Source of the DNA: JAQVEM01 sp964616545
GTDB taxonomy: Bacteria > Actinomycetota > Humimicrobiia > Humimicrobiales > Humimicrobiaceae
Length of the DNA: 64,000 nt
Direction of reading: 5' to 3'
NCBI GenBank assembly: GCA_964616545.1
Contig: CAZTUA010000041.1
Coordinates: 1 to 64,000 of the forward strand
Part shown: piece by piece, positions 37,929 through 45,953 of the stretch
Numbering within the stretch: the stretch's first letter is position 1
Layout: each line of letters opens with the position of its first letter
Program-made: the position numbers and the translations under genes
Notes under the pieces: model-generated
Database searches by the model: none
The model's input: the letters and a program-made list of their open reading frames with translations, nothing else
What the model was told of the DNA's origin: nothing

Positions 37929-38323
37929 TTATTAAAATGCTCCTTCTATTTTTGTGAATATAATTCGTGTAATTATACAACATTTGACAAATTCTGGATT
38001 TATATCTTTTTTCAAATTACTTTCTCCCGGAATAATTTTCTTTTGCATTTCCCTCGCCACGACCCCATTTCTACACCTGTCTTCAACAGCAGCCACTGGT
38101 TGGAGCCGTTCTGGTAAGGTTTTTATAAAATACAATATCACCCGGTTTCGCCTATTTTAATTTATTCAATTTTTCTTTCTTAATTCTAAAAACTAATATT
38201 AATTGCAACAGGCTGCAAATGCAAATATCTGTTCTGCTAAATCAGGCTTATTCTTTCAACCTCAATAATTAATTCCTGTAATTTAATGATAAATAAATAC
38301 TCCAGCGTTTTTAAACAATAAAC
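37929..38323. other. Intergenic region with an unexplained GC-richer block
   Basis: No convincing gene. Between about 38020 and 38120 the composition becomes near 50 percent GC against AT-rich flanks, and one minus-strand frame stays open for 69 codons (37932-38141) without a plausible protein. The CTGT-TGAAG-ACAG hairpin lies here on the minus strand. It may be a remnant of a mobile element or an unknown RNA. Confidence 0.35.
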
Positions 38324-38364
38324 ATAATAAGAAAACCTCCGTTTTATGGAGGTTTTCTTATTAT
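38324..38364 (-). terminator. Terminator downstream of ssb
   Basis: A perfect 17-bp inverted repeat (38324-38340 with 38348-38364, loop of 7) whose stem holds AAAACCTCC/GGAGGTTTT. It lies 50 nt beyond the ssb stop codon on the minus strand, and the T-rich outer stem supplies the release tract. Confidence 0.85.
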
Positions 38365-38414
38365 CCTGATCCAGCATATTTTATCCTGCTTTGTCCGGTT
38401 TACAGGCAGTGGAT

Positions 38415-38834
38415 TTATTTTTCCCCTGTTTTAACTTTCTCTTTTTCTGCACTCTGCCTGACATTCTTTTCATCATCACTTTTTTCAATGATTTTTATCT
38501 GGCTGAATTCCAGGCTCACCGCCACAATATCTGCGGTGATGCTGATAATGTTAAATTTTTTCCCTTCCTTATTTTCCCAGCTCCTTAAATTCATGTGCCC
38601 GCTTACCAGAACCCTGTCACCTTTTTTTAATGCAGATGCACAATTTTCTGCAAGACTGTTCCAGGCAGTGATATTAAAAAAATCAACTGATTCAGATTCT
38701 TTCCCATTTTTATCGATCCATTTCTTATTCACGGCAACTCCCATTTCAGTAATTGCAACCCCCTCATTGGTATATTTGATCTCAGGGTCACGGGTCAGAT
38801 TTCCGAGTATAAATATCTGATTTACATAATTCAT
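38415..38834 (-). CDS. ssb: Single-stranded DNA-binding protein (non-canonical tail)
   Basis: 139 residues with the OB fold: NYVNQIFILGNLTRDPEIKYTNEG, VNKKWIDKNGKESESVDFFNITAW, then LKKGDRVLVSGHMNLRSW. The C terminus ends in a charged Lys/Glu-rich tail (EKEKVKTGEK) and lacks the acidic DDDIPF-like tip that recruits partner proteins, so this may be a second, specialised SSB. The start is ATG 38834, with RBS AGGAGAAGGAG just upstream. The open frame runs further but has no such support. It follows the Tad pilin genes by 46 nt. Confidence 0.92.
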   Translation of the reverse strand: MNYVNQIFILGNLTRDPEIKYTNEGVAITEMGVAVNKKWIDKNGKESESVDFFNITAWNSLAENCASALKKGDRVLVSGHMNLRSWENKEGKKFNIISITADIVAVSLEFSQIKIIEKSDDEKNVRQSAEKEKVKTGEK

Positions 38835-38880
38835 TGTTACTCCTTCTCCTAAAAAATACCAAATTAAATATTTAAAATCT

Positions 38881-39309
38881 TTAAAAACTAAATTCGCAGG
38901 AATTACAGTAATCAAATCGCTCATCCCACGGATAAACAACTTTAGCCCTGGAGGTAGATTTAACCCTGGCGCAGCGGCCTGTGAATTTGTTTACCAGAAT
39001 AAACCTTATATCTTTTTCCACTGTAACTGTTACCGCATCATAATCGCATATGCATTCAATAAGTTTGCAATTGTTTGACCGAATAATTTCTCCGGCTATT
39101 CTGGAGCAGTCCTGTTCTTCAAAAAACAATAAGTTCTGCACGACAGCCAGTGAAGCTGCGTCAGAAGCATTCTTTGTTTCCTCTCTTGCTATAAAAATCC
39201 GGCAGATATCAAAAATGACCATAAAAAGAATCGAGAATATAATTACCCCGGCAAGCGCTGGTAGAGAAATGTTCCCATTGCTATGTATCTTCAATTTTTT
39301 CAGTAGCAT
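38881..39309 (-). CDS. TadE/TadG-like pseudopilin (third gene of the pilin unit)
   Basis: 142 residues with one N-terminal membrane helix (ISLPALAGVIIFSILFMVIF) followed by a beta-rich domain. REETKNASDAASLAVVQNLLF is the post-helix pattern seen in actinobacterial TadE/Rv3654c-like proteins. Six Cys in the exported part could form disulfides. It overlaps the tadE gene by about 10 nt, so the two are coupled. It is probably a minor pilin of Tad locus 1. Confidence 0.75.
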   Translation of the reverse strand: MLLKKLKIHSNGNISLPALAGVIIFSILFMVIFDICRIFIAREETKNASDAASLAVVQNLLFFEEQDCSRIAGEIIRSNNCKLIECICDYDAVTVTVEKDIRFILVNKFTGRCARVKSTSRAKVVYPWDERFDYCNSCEFSF

Positions 39310-39731
39310 TCCATCCTCATAATGCTTTTCGCTTTTATTATACTGCCCCTTGCATTAAAAATTTCCGGCAGGAATTTAGAATTACCGGCCTCATAAGATA
39401 CAATTACCTCAACCATGTCTCCAACTTTTCTTGAAGCTCTGTCCTGTGGAATAATCCTTATATTGAGTCTGCTCCGTTCAAAGTTAGAGCAAATTTCTTC
39501 AATGCATGCACGGGCATCCTGATTAGAATTTGTTGTCGCCACAATTCTTGCGCCTTCCCGGGCAGCCTGCTCAAGTATGTTTTGCCGGTAAATTAATAAT
39601 CCAAGATGGGAAACAGCCATAATTATTAAAATCAGAAAAGGAATTACCAGAATAAATTCAAGTGATGCCTGGCCTCTTTTCCCGCCGGCTAAAATTTTTA
39701 AAACTTTTTTATTTTTATTTTCAACTGACAT
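39300..39731 (-). CDS. tadE: TadE family pseudopilin
   Basis: About 143 residues. GQASLEFILVIPFLILIIMAVSHLGLLIYRQ is the TadE prepilin motif: Gly then a short segment with Glu at +5 and a long hydrophobic helix, then the family segment ILEQAAREGARIVATTNSNQDA. It would be processed by the Tad prepilin peptidase, which is not in the window. The start at 39731 is preceded by AAGG at good spacing. Longer in-frame starts at 39758 and 39773 lack an RBS. Confidence 0.85.
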   Translation of the reverse strand: MSVENKNKKVLKILAGGKRGQASLEFILVIPFLILIIMAVSHLGLLIYRQNILEQAAREGARIVATTNSNQDARACIEEICSNFERSRLNIRIIPQDRASRKVGDMVEVIVSYEAGNSKFLPEIFNARGSIIKAKSIMRMECY

Positions 39732-39794
39732 AATCCTTAATTTATAGCTGTCTCCCATTTCAAAAATTTGCACATACCTTTTTTAATTCAATTC

Positions 39795-39950
39795 CTAAAC
39801 CATTGAAGCAATCTTCTCGAAAACTTTTGCAATAACGTCTATTATTATTGGCTTGCCTACCGCTATCAATATGGCACTTATTATCCCGGCAATTACTGTA
39901 ACAAGAGCATATTCAAGCGTTGATTGCCCGCTCTGATTTCTGAATCTCAT
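39795..39950 (-). CDS. Flp-type major pilin
   Basis: About 51 residues. The prepilin motif SGQSTLEYALVTVIAGIISA has the Gly cleavage site and the Glu-Tyr pair at +5/+6 typical of Flp pilins, followed by a helix ending KVFEKIASMV. It would be the main pilus subunit. AGAGG precedes the ATG at 39950; a longer frame starts at GTG 39986. The stop is TAG, with a TAA three codons later. First gene of the pilin unit, under the promoter at 40065-40093. Confidence 0.85.
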   Translation of the reverse strand: MRFRNQSGQSTLEYALVTVIAGIISAILIAVGKPIIIDVIAKVFEKIASMV

Positions 39951-40064
39951 TAAAAATTTTCCTCTTTTTAATCTAATTTTATTCACCCCCCTTCTCTAAA
40001 ATAAAAGCTATGATTTCACCTCCTTTATTTTGATTTATGCATTTATGCATTTGCTTATATAGTA

Positions 40065-40095
40065 AATATACCAGATTTGTATATTTGTGTAAATA
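40065..40095 (-). promoter_or_regulatory. Promoter of the Flp pilin unit, with shared Tad element
   Basis: On the minus strand TTTACA (complement of 40088-40093), 17 nt, TATATT (complement of 40065-40070). The -35 region lies within the 15-mer TATTTACACAAATAT (complement of 40081-40095), which recurs exactly before cpaB at 45970-45984. Downstream of the -10, at 40035-40050, are two ATGCAT palindromes in tandem. Confidence 0.65.
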
Positions 40096-40182
40096 AATAT
40101 TTTCAATTTACGGGGTTTTATATTTTCAGGCCATATTTTTAAAATATTATATTTGTATAAGATATTTATTAAATTAATCTAT

Positions 40183-40211
40183 CTTGACTATTTTTACATA
40201 AAGGTTTAATA
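40183..40211 (+). promoter_or_regulatory. Promoter of the riboswitch-CAP transcript
   Basis: TTGACT (40183-40188), 17-nt spacer, TAATAT (40206-40211). It would start transcription near 40218, about 45 nt before the c-di-GMP-II aptamer. Confidence 0.65.
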
Positions 40212-40263
40212 TATGTATGTAATAATTAATTACAAGTTTTATTGAAAATCTGGATTTCGTTTC

Positions 40264-40344
40264 AGTAATAGAGGCTATGACTTACATTCTGCTATCTGGG
40301 CACTTTGGAATGTAATGAGCCAAGTAGTGCAACCGGCTATTACT
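40264..40344 (+). promoter_or_regulatory. Cyclic di-GMP-II riboswitch aptamer
   Basis: The conserved blocks TGGGCACTT (40297-40305) and AGTAGTGCAACCGGC (40323-40337) match the c-di-GMP-II class (the Clostridium acetobutylicum aptamer has UUGGGCACUU and GUAGUGCAACCGAC). The outer stem AGTAATAG (40264-40271) pairs with CTATTACT (40337-40344); a second stem TTACATTC (40282-40289) pairs with GAATGTAA (40308-40315). The pseudoknot GCACT (40300-40304) pairs with AGTGC (40326-40330). The RNA binds the second messenger c-di-GMP and controls the CAP-domain gene through the terminator at 40366. Confidence 0.88.
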
Positions 40345-40365
40345 TTTTTATTTTAAAAAGAATAT

Positions 40366-40399
40366 GCCATCCGGTCTCTATGCTGGATGGCTTTTTTTT
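40366..40399 (+). terminator. Riboswitch expression platform: intrinsic terminator
   Basis: GCCATCC (40366-40372), 12-nt loop, GGATGGC (40385-40391), then eight T. It ends directly before the RBS (GGAG) of the CAP gene. CCGGT at 40371-40375 could instead pair with ACCGG of the aptamer (40332-40336), which would break the terminator when the ligand is absent. Confidence 0.85.
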
Positions 40400-40410
40400 G
40401 GAGAAAACTA

Positions 40411-41160
40411 ATGAAAAATAAATTAAAAATAATTCTGGCAATAGCGGCGGTAACAATAATGGCAACCGCTCTCTTATTGTCGAGTGCTTTTAACATAAAC
40501 CCGGCAAAAATAGACAGCAGCTATACCGGAAGCAGCACCTATATAATTGAAGATACCGGTAAAGCAGCAGTAATACAGGAAACCGTGTCTTTTGAGGATG
40601 ACAGAATAAAAACCGGAACAGTATTAACCAGGATATCAGAGAATATTGAAGAAGAAGTAGAAAAGATACATAAAGATTATAGAGCAGAAGTTCTCGGAAG
40701 CAACACAGCCGGCAATACTGCCGGTACCGCTGTTGCAGAGGCTGCTCCAGCCGAACCATCTGCCAGTTTAAATGATTATGAGTCAGCCGTACTTTATCTC
40801 ATAAATACCATAAGAGCTTCAAATGGACTCGGTGCACTCCAGCCGAGCCAGGTACTTACAGATATTGCAAGGTCAAGATGCAACGATATGATAGCAAACT
40901 CCTACTTTTCACATTATACGCCTGATGGCCGCAACATATTTAATATTTTCCGTGAAAATGGAGTTTCGTATAGGAATGGAGGAGAGAACCTTGCCCAATC
41001 CTCTCCCGCGTCCGCAGGCACGCCTGATGCATTTGCAAATGCATGGATGTCAAGCCCCACTCATAAAGCCAATATATTAAGAGCCGAATATACCAGAATA
41101 GGTATAGGAATAAGCGATGGCGGAAATAGAAGAGTGGTGGCTACTGTATTTACCAACTAA
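40411..41160 (+). CDS. Secreted CAP/SCP-domain protein under c-di-GMP riboswitch control
   Basis: 249 residues. A signal peptide or anchor (KNKLKIILAIAAVTIMATALLL) is followed by a low-complexity linker rich in Ala/Thr/Glu to about residue 120. The CAP domain then runs to the end: VLYLINTIRASNGLGALQPS, YFSHYTPDGRNIFNI, GGENLAQSS and WMSSPTHKANILRAEYTRIG, with the conserved His and Glu of the family. CAP proteins are secreted; enzymatic or binding roles vary. It lies between the two Tad locus 1 operons on the opposite strand. The start is ATG 40411 with GGAG upstream; earlier in-frame starts fall in the terminator. Confidence 0.9.
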   Translation: MKNKLKIILAIAAVTIMATALLLSSAFNINPAKIDSSYTGSSTYIIEDTGKAAVIQETVSFEDDRIKTGTVLTRISENIEEEVEKIHKDYRAEVLGSNTAGNTAGTAVAEAAPAEPSASLNDYESAVLYLINTIRASNGLGALQPSQVLTDIARSRCNDMIANSYFSHYTPDGRNIFNIFRENGVSYRNGGENLAQSSPASAGTPDAFANAWMSSPTHKANILRAEYTRIGIGISDGGNRRVVATVFTN

Positions 41161-41194
41161 GTTTTTAATTTATATGATTTTACGGACGCCTGAA

Positions 41195-41226
41195 AAAACA
41201 CCCCGGAGAAATATCCGGGGTGTTTT
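41195..41226. terminator. Bidirectional terminator between the CAP gene and tadC
   Basis: AAAACACCCCGGA (41195-41207), loop GAAATA, TCCGGGGTGTTTT (41214-41226); 13 perfect base pairs with T runs on both strands. It serves both convergent genes and shows that the TAG ending the tadC gene is a real stop. Confidence 0.9.
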
Positions 41227-41243
41227 CTTTTATTTTTAATAAA

Positions 41244-42131
41244 CTAAAAATTTAAAAAATTTCCGCCTATCGAATATATCAGGGGTCCTCCCACAAGCAA
41301 TATAAAAGAAGGCAGAATTAAAAATACAAGCGGGAACAATATCAATACAGCTGTCTTTCTGATTTTTCTTTCCAGATTCTGATAGGCCTCGAATTTTATA
41401 TAATCTGATTTTCTTTTCAGTATGTCATTTATAGAAGACCCATATTTTTCTGCCTGTATCAATGTGAAAACAAAATTTTTAAATTCATCCGTACTGCTTC
41501 TATTTATTAAATTTTTATAGGCCTGCAACTTTCCTGTTCCGATATCTACATCTTCTATAAACCCTGAAAGCTCCGAACAGATGCTTCCCCTGTATCTGGC
41601 AATTACAATTTTTATAGCATTATAGATATTCTGCCCGGATAATGTAGCCACCACAAGTAAATCTATTATATCGGGCAGCTCCCTGTTTATTTCACTCTGT
41701 CTCCGGCGGTTAAAATTCTTCAGCAAAATAACCGGGATAAAATAGCCGGCCACCCCGCCGGATAAGCCTATGGCTGCTGAGCTAGCCGGGCTGCTTCCAG
41801 GAAAAAGCCCTGCAATAAAAAATAAAACAGATAGGATTACTCTGTAACCCATAAAGGAATCAGGGTTAATGGATACCCTGTTTTCGTATTCCAGTATCTT
41901 TAATAGTTCAGCGTTTCTCTTCATTGCTGCAGAATATCTTTTACCGGCCAAAAGTTTTCCCAGCCTTAAAGAAAGAAAGTTTATCTTATTTACAAGTCTT
42001 GCTGCAATCTTACCTTTTCTGTGATTATGATTATTCTCACAGGCTCTATAAAAGTTTTTATTTCTTATAATGTAGAATATGCCGTAACAGATAAATAAAT
42101 AATATCCAATTATAATTAAATACATAAACAT
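41244..42131 (-). CDS. tadC: TadC-like pilus platform protein
   Basis: 295 residues of the type II secretion F/TadC fold. Membrane segments lie at the N terminus (IIIGYYLFICYGIFYII), the middle (ILSVLFFIAGLFPG; AIGLSGGVAGYFIPVILL) and the C terminus (TAVLILFPLVFLILPSFILLVGG). The cytoplasmic core has LPDIIDLLVVATLSGQNIYNAIKIV and FTLIQAEKYGSSINDILKRKSDYIK. It forms the inner-membrane platform with TadB. It is the last gene of the machinery unit, 3 nt after tadB, with a TAG stop before a strong terminator. Confidence 0.88.
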   Translation of the reverse strand: MFMYLIIIGYYLFICYGIFYIIRNKNFYRACENNHNHRKGKIAARLVNKINFLSLRLGKLLAGKRYSAAMKRNAELLKILEYENRVSINPDSFMGYRVILSVLFFIAGLFPGSSPASSAAIGLSGGVAGYFIPVILLKNFNRRRQSEINRELPDIIDLLVVATLSGQNIYNAIKIVIARYRGSICSELSGFIEDVDIGTGKLQAYKNLINRSSTDEFKNFVFTLIQAEKYGSSINDILKRKSDYIKFEAYQNLERKIRKTAVLILFPLVFLILPSFILLVGGPLIYSIGGNFLNF

Positions 42132-42134
42132 ATT

Positions 42135-43004
42135 TTATTTCCCCCGGCTATCTCTGGTACCCGTAATTTTTTTAATAGTAATTATTCCTGTAATTTCCAG
42201 AATTCCGCCAATTATCAGAAGGGCGACTCCCATATTGGTAGTGAAAAAACCCATTACCGTTTCCCCTGTGAAAATACACATTAAAACCAGTACAGCAACA
42301 GGGAATATTGATATAATATTGCCTGAATACCTGCTCTGGATGCTCATTGTCTGCATTTTTGATTTAAGTTTGAGGTTATGCCTTATTTTATCTGTAACAC
42401 TATCAATAATGGGTATCAAATCTCCTCCTATTTTATTATTTATCTTCAAAGAACTTACCAGGAGGTCGGCTTCCCTGCTTTTGCATTTTTGCGAAAACCT
42501 GTCCAAGGCTCCGTCCAGGGAAGAATTTAGCTCCAGCTCACCGGCCATTTCTGTTAGATAGCTGCCAAGGGGTTCTTTAAAAAGTCCGGCAGAGGATTTA
42601 AATATTGTCCTGATCGTATTGCCAGCCCTGAGCATCACCGCCATATTATTTAAAAATTCAATTAGCTGGCTGTTTAACAGGTCTTTTCTTCTTTCCTCGA
42701 AACTCTTAAGCGCGTCAATAATATAAATTTCTGTGCATATGCCAATAAACAGGCTAAAAACTATATTCCCTGAGAAGAGATATACACATAGAGTCAGAGC
42801 AAAAAATAAAATTATAATCAGTAATTTTCTCCCGGACTCCCATTTATTTATAAATAATTTAATTAACCTGTTCTGTCTGTAATTCTCACCGGATTCCGGC
42901 TGTCCTTTAAAGTATCCGTATGCTCTGCAGATATTTTTTACCCCATAGAGCATAAAAATTATGGTTACAAATGAAATAACAGAAACCAGCGCCTCAAATC
43001 CCAT
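42135..43004 (-). CDS. tadB: TadB-like pilus platform protein
   Basis: About 289 residues, F/TadB fold with membrane segments at LVSVISFVTIIFMLYGV, LLIIILFFALTLCVYLFSGNIVF and two near the C terminus. The cytoplasmic domain has LIEFLNNMAVMLRAGNTIRTIF and DLLVSSLKINNKIGGDLIPIID. The start at 43004 (GGTGATAGAG upstream) overlaps the end of cpaF by 11 nt; a longer frame reaches 43022. It partners with TadC in Tad locus 1. Confidence 0.88.
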   Translation of the reverse strand: MGFEALVSVISFVTIIFMLYGVKNICRAYGYFKGQPESGENYRQNRLIKLFINKWESGRKLLIIILFFALTLCVYLFSGNIVFSLFIGICTEIYIIDALKSFEERRKDLLNSQLIEFLNNMAVMLRAGNTIRTIFKSSAGLFKEPLGSYLTEMAGELELNSSLDGALDRFSQKCKSREADLLVSSLKINNKIGGDLIPIIDSVTDKIRHNLKLKSKMQTMSIQSRYSGNIISIFPVAVLVLMCIFTGETVMGFFTTNMGVALLIIGGILEITGIITIKKITGTRDSRGK

Positions 43005-44295
43005 CTCTATCACCAAAGTCAAAATTAAATCCCTGATTTTTTATTTTATCTATAAATGCCGGCATATAGCCTGTATAATCTATACTGCCGCCGGGCAAAA
43101 CATCATTTTCTCTTTTTGCGTTATGCAGTCTGTACTTAAAGATATCTTTTACTTCAAGATCCGCACTGCCGCCCAGAAATTCACTTTTATTTATTAACTC
43201 ACTTATATTGAGCAAAATTCTTTTTCCATTTTTCAGTTTCCCAAGATGAATAATCATATCAACTGATGACGCTATCATTCTCCTTGCAGTGGAAGGGTCA
43301 AGGTTTAGCCCTGACATCAGTATCATTGTTTCCAGCCGGCTCACAAGGTCTTTTGGCGAGTTGGAATGAACAGTTGTCATCGAACCGCTGTGACCGGTAT
43401 TCATAGCCTGCAGGACATCTACCGCCTCTGCTCCTCTTATCTCGCCCACGATAATTCTATCAGGTCTCATCCTTAAGGAGTTCCTCACCAGGTCCCTTAT
43501 AGTAATCTCCCCCCTGCCTTCAATATTCGGCGGCCTGCTCTCAAGCTTGACAACATGCGGCAAATTCAAATTTAATTCCAGAGTTTCTTCAATTGTCACT
43601 ATTCTTTCAGAGGGTGAGATAAAATTGGAGATAACGTTTAAAAAAGTTGTTTTCCCTGCAGATGTAGCGCCGCTGACTATTATATTTAATTTACTCCTCA
43701 CGCAGGTTTCAATAAAACTGGAAATTCTATCATTTATGGTGCCTTCTCTTTTTAAACTTTCGATATTTATTATATTTCTCTTAAATTTCCTTATTGTTAC
43801 CGCCATATCGTTTACCGTAACCGGACATAAAACTACATTAATCCTTGACCCGTTTTTAAGCCGTGCGTCTACCATCGGCGAACTTTCATCCAGTCTCAGA
43901 CCCAGAGGACTCAATATTTTATCAACCAGGTTCTTAATATGATTATTGTCCCTGAAAATTATTTCTGTTTTCTTTATGGCATCATCTTCTTCAACATAGA
44001 CCTCATCAAAATTATTTATCATAATTTCAGTTACCCGGTCATCGTTTAAAAGAAAACTTATCGGCCCAAAACCAAAACTATCTTCATATATCTGCTGTGC
44101 AAATCTTGAAACTTCTTTCTGGCTGATTATAATCTTCTCTTCTTCTACGATTTCTTCCAGATATTTCTCAATTATACTAAGTCTGTCATCCGGTAAAAAT
44201 CTGCTTAATTCATCTGTCCTTATTTTCTTTAAAATTCTTTCGCTCAGGTAATTTAACATATTAGTATCATCACAGGTAGAATTAATAACACTCAT
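42994..44295 (-). CDS. cpaF: CpaF/TadA pilus assembly ATPase (locus 1)
   Basis: 433 residues. GFGPISFLLNDDRVTEIMINN is the typical N-domain motif and DARLKNGSRINVVLCPV the pore/glutamate region. Walker A is VSGATSAGKTTFLNVIS; Walker B lies in RPDRIIVGEIRGAEAVDVLQAMNTGHSGSMTTVHSN with the His box. It powers pilus extension and perhaps retraction from the cytoplasmic side. It overlaps the upstream TadZ-like gene by ATGA and the tadB start by 11 nt, so the unit is tightly coupled. Confidence 0.95.
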   Translation of the reverse strand: MSVINSTCDDTNMLNYLSERILKKIRTDELSRFLPDDRLSIIEKYLEEIVEEEKIIISQKEVSRFAQQIYEDSFGFGPISFLLNDDRVTEIMINNFDEVYVEEDDAIKKTEIIFRDNNHIKNLVDKILSPLGLRLDESSPMVDARLKNGSRINVVLCPVTVNDMAVTIRKFKRNIINIESLKREGTINDRISSFIETCVRSKLNIIVSGATSAGKTTFLNVISNFISPSERIVTIEETLELNLNLPHVVKLESRPPNIEGRGEITIRDLVRNSLRMRPDRIIVGEIRGAEAVDVLQAMNTGHSGSMTTVHSNSPKDLVSRLETMILMSGLNLDPSTARRMIASSVDMIIHLGKLKNGKRILLNISELINKSEFLGGSADLEVKDIFKYRLHNAKRENDVLPGGSIDYTGYMPAFIDKIKNQGFNFDFGDRDGI

Positions 44296-45053
44296 ATATT
44301 AAAATCCTCATAAATTTTTTTTGAGAAGGAAGAGATTGCATTTACGACTCTGAGATTATAATTAAATATTGAGTCAGGTCCTTTATTCAGGATGAGAAAT
44401 TCAATGTCTCTGTCATAGGGGATAAAAGCATTTATGGGGTAATGCAAAATTGAGTTCATTCCAGCAGCAGAGATAGAAGGTCTTGTATTAAATTTGTTTA
44501 TGAGAATGTCATAATCATAAGAACACTCATCATAAATTATACTCCTGACTATTAAATTCAGGTTATTTATCGATATTAAATCAGGCAGCGAGATAAAAAC
44601 ATACTTATCAATAAGGTCCTTTAAATCAACTAAAGCCCGCATAAAGAAGTAGCCCGGAAAATCAATACATATAATATCAAAATGGTCCTTAAGTATATCC
44701 AGCAGTTTCTCTAAATGCTTTTTGTTAAAAAACTTATTTTTTTCCATTTTTACAGGAGGCAATATCAGATTTAAACTATTATCAAAATTGATTACAAGCT
44801 TTCTCAATATAGAAACATCAAGTTCACCTATAACTTCCTCCGCGTCACCGAGGTCTCTGTAATCGTCATCCATCAGATTAAAGACCAGCCTGCTGTCCTT
44901 TTTCCCTATATTTAAATCCAGAAGCAGAATATTTTCGGTAGTCTCCCGTGCAAGATAGGTTGAGACACAATATGATATAAAGCTGCATCCGCAGCCCCCC
45001 TTGCTACCGGAAAACAATACAATTTTTGGTTCACGCCCTTCTGATTTAATCAT
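44292..45053 (-). CDS. CpaE/TadZ-like MinD-family ATPase (locus 1)
   Basis: 253 residues. A deviant Walker A (FSGSKGGCGCSFISY, KGGxGxS) and the family segment DIICIDFPGYFF place it with MinD/CpaE ATPases. LLLDLNIGKKDSRLVFNL is the A' box. No receiver-like N-terminal domain, unlike full CpaE. TadZ/CpaE proteins place the pilus machine at a cell pole. It lies between cpaB and cpaF. Confidence 0.85.
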   Translation of the reverse strand: MIKSEGREPKIVLFSGSKGGCGCSFISYCVSTYLARETTENILLLDLNIGKKDSRLVFNLMDDDYRDLGDAEEVIGELDVSILRKLVINFDNSLNLILPPVKMEKNKFFNKKHLEKLLDILKDHFDIICIDFPGYFFMRALVDLKDLIDKYVFISLPDLISINNLNLIVRSIIYDECSYDYDILINKFNTRPSISAAGMNSILHYPINAFIPYDRDIEFLILNKGPDSIFNYNLRVVNAISSFSKKIYEDFNI

Positions 45054-45127
45054 TATAAAATTCCTTTCCCAAACATGTTAAAAAACAAAGCTGCAGCCTT
45101 TAAAAAACTATCATTTGATATCCGGAA

Positions 45128-45868
45128 TTAATTCCTGCAGCAAATTGACATATTTACAGTTCCCCTCTCTATTGCCATATATGCTTCCTCTGCTTCGGAT
45201 TTGCTGAGATAAAAAGTAATTATCAAAGAATTCTTATTGTGAGAGCTGAATAAACCGGTATCCGCTGCCGGACCGGATAGAAGACTTCCCATGCCGCCCT
45301 CATCTCCTGTATAATTTTCTTCCACATTACCGCCAATCAATATTATTTCCTTTTCGGCCATAATTGTTTCAGAAAAAAGAATGCTTCCTGCCGGCTCATA
45401 GTAAGTGGATATTAAATCAACCTTATCTCCCTCTTTAACAAGAGACCTGTCGCCGTAGAAGTTCACAGGTATGCTTACAGCTCTCATCCCGTACGGAATA
45501 TATGATGAAAAACTGAGACTAAAACCATCGCCGGAACCACTGCCTTCAAGTTTATCTTTTGTGATGATTTCCCCTTCCTGTATGTCTACTGACGTTTTTT
45601 CTCCAATAATTTCATTTTTATCCAGAATGAATTTTTCACTTAAGATGTCTGCCGGTATTTTCTGCTCCACAAGCAAGTCCGCAGTAATCTCTTCATTTCT
45701 GCTTATACTGATCCCTGCTATAAATATCCGGTTATAATCAGCGCTTAAGGGAATTTTTTCTTTTAAATTACTTACATAAAGAAAAATAAAAATTCCCCCT
45801 GCAATTGATATTATTACAAAAACAATACTCAAAATTCTTTGCCTTATAATCAATGACATTCTATTCAT
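45128..45868 (-). CDS. cpaB: CpaB/RcpC-like pilus assembly protein with SAF domain
   Basis: 246 residues. An N-terminal membrane anchor (ILSIVFVIISIAGGIFIFLYV) precedes a SAF-like domain (about 48-110: FIAGISISRNEEITADLLVEQKIP, DIQEGEIITKDKL) and an RcpC-type region (AVSIPVNFYGDRSLVKEGDKVDLISTY). It acts outside the membrane at the pilus base. First gene of the Tad machinery unit, driven by the promoter at 45954-45984. Confidence 0.85.
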   Translation of the reverse strand: MNRMSLIIRQRILSIVFVIISIAGGIFIFLYVSNLKEKIPLSADYNRIFIAGISISRNEEITADLLVEQKIPADILSEKFILDKNEIIGEKTSVDIQEGEIITKDKLEGSGSGDGFSLSFSSYIPYGMRAVSIPVNFYGDRSLVKEGDKVDLISTYYEPAGSILFSETIMAEKEIILIGGNVEENYTGDEGGMGSLLSGPAADTGLFSSHNKNSLIITFYLSKSEAEEAYMAIERGTVNMSICCRN

Positions 45869-45953
45869 AATTTATTTCCCCTGCATTACGGTTATTTTTG
45901 CAGCTCTCTGTATTACTTTTTAAAACTGCCAAAGTACTATTTTGTTATTTAAC

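Noticed and set aside
37950..37970. Rex-like operator (TTGTGAATATAATTCGTG)
   Set aside because: Only one half fits the TTGTGA-N-TCACAA pattern; the other half has two mismatches, so the site is not convincing.
37932..38141. 69-codon minus-strand open frame
   Set aside because: No RBS, no family-like sequence, and its end contains the RBS of the next gene. The block itself is noted as unexplained.
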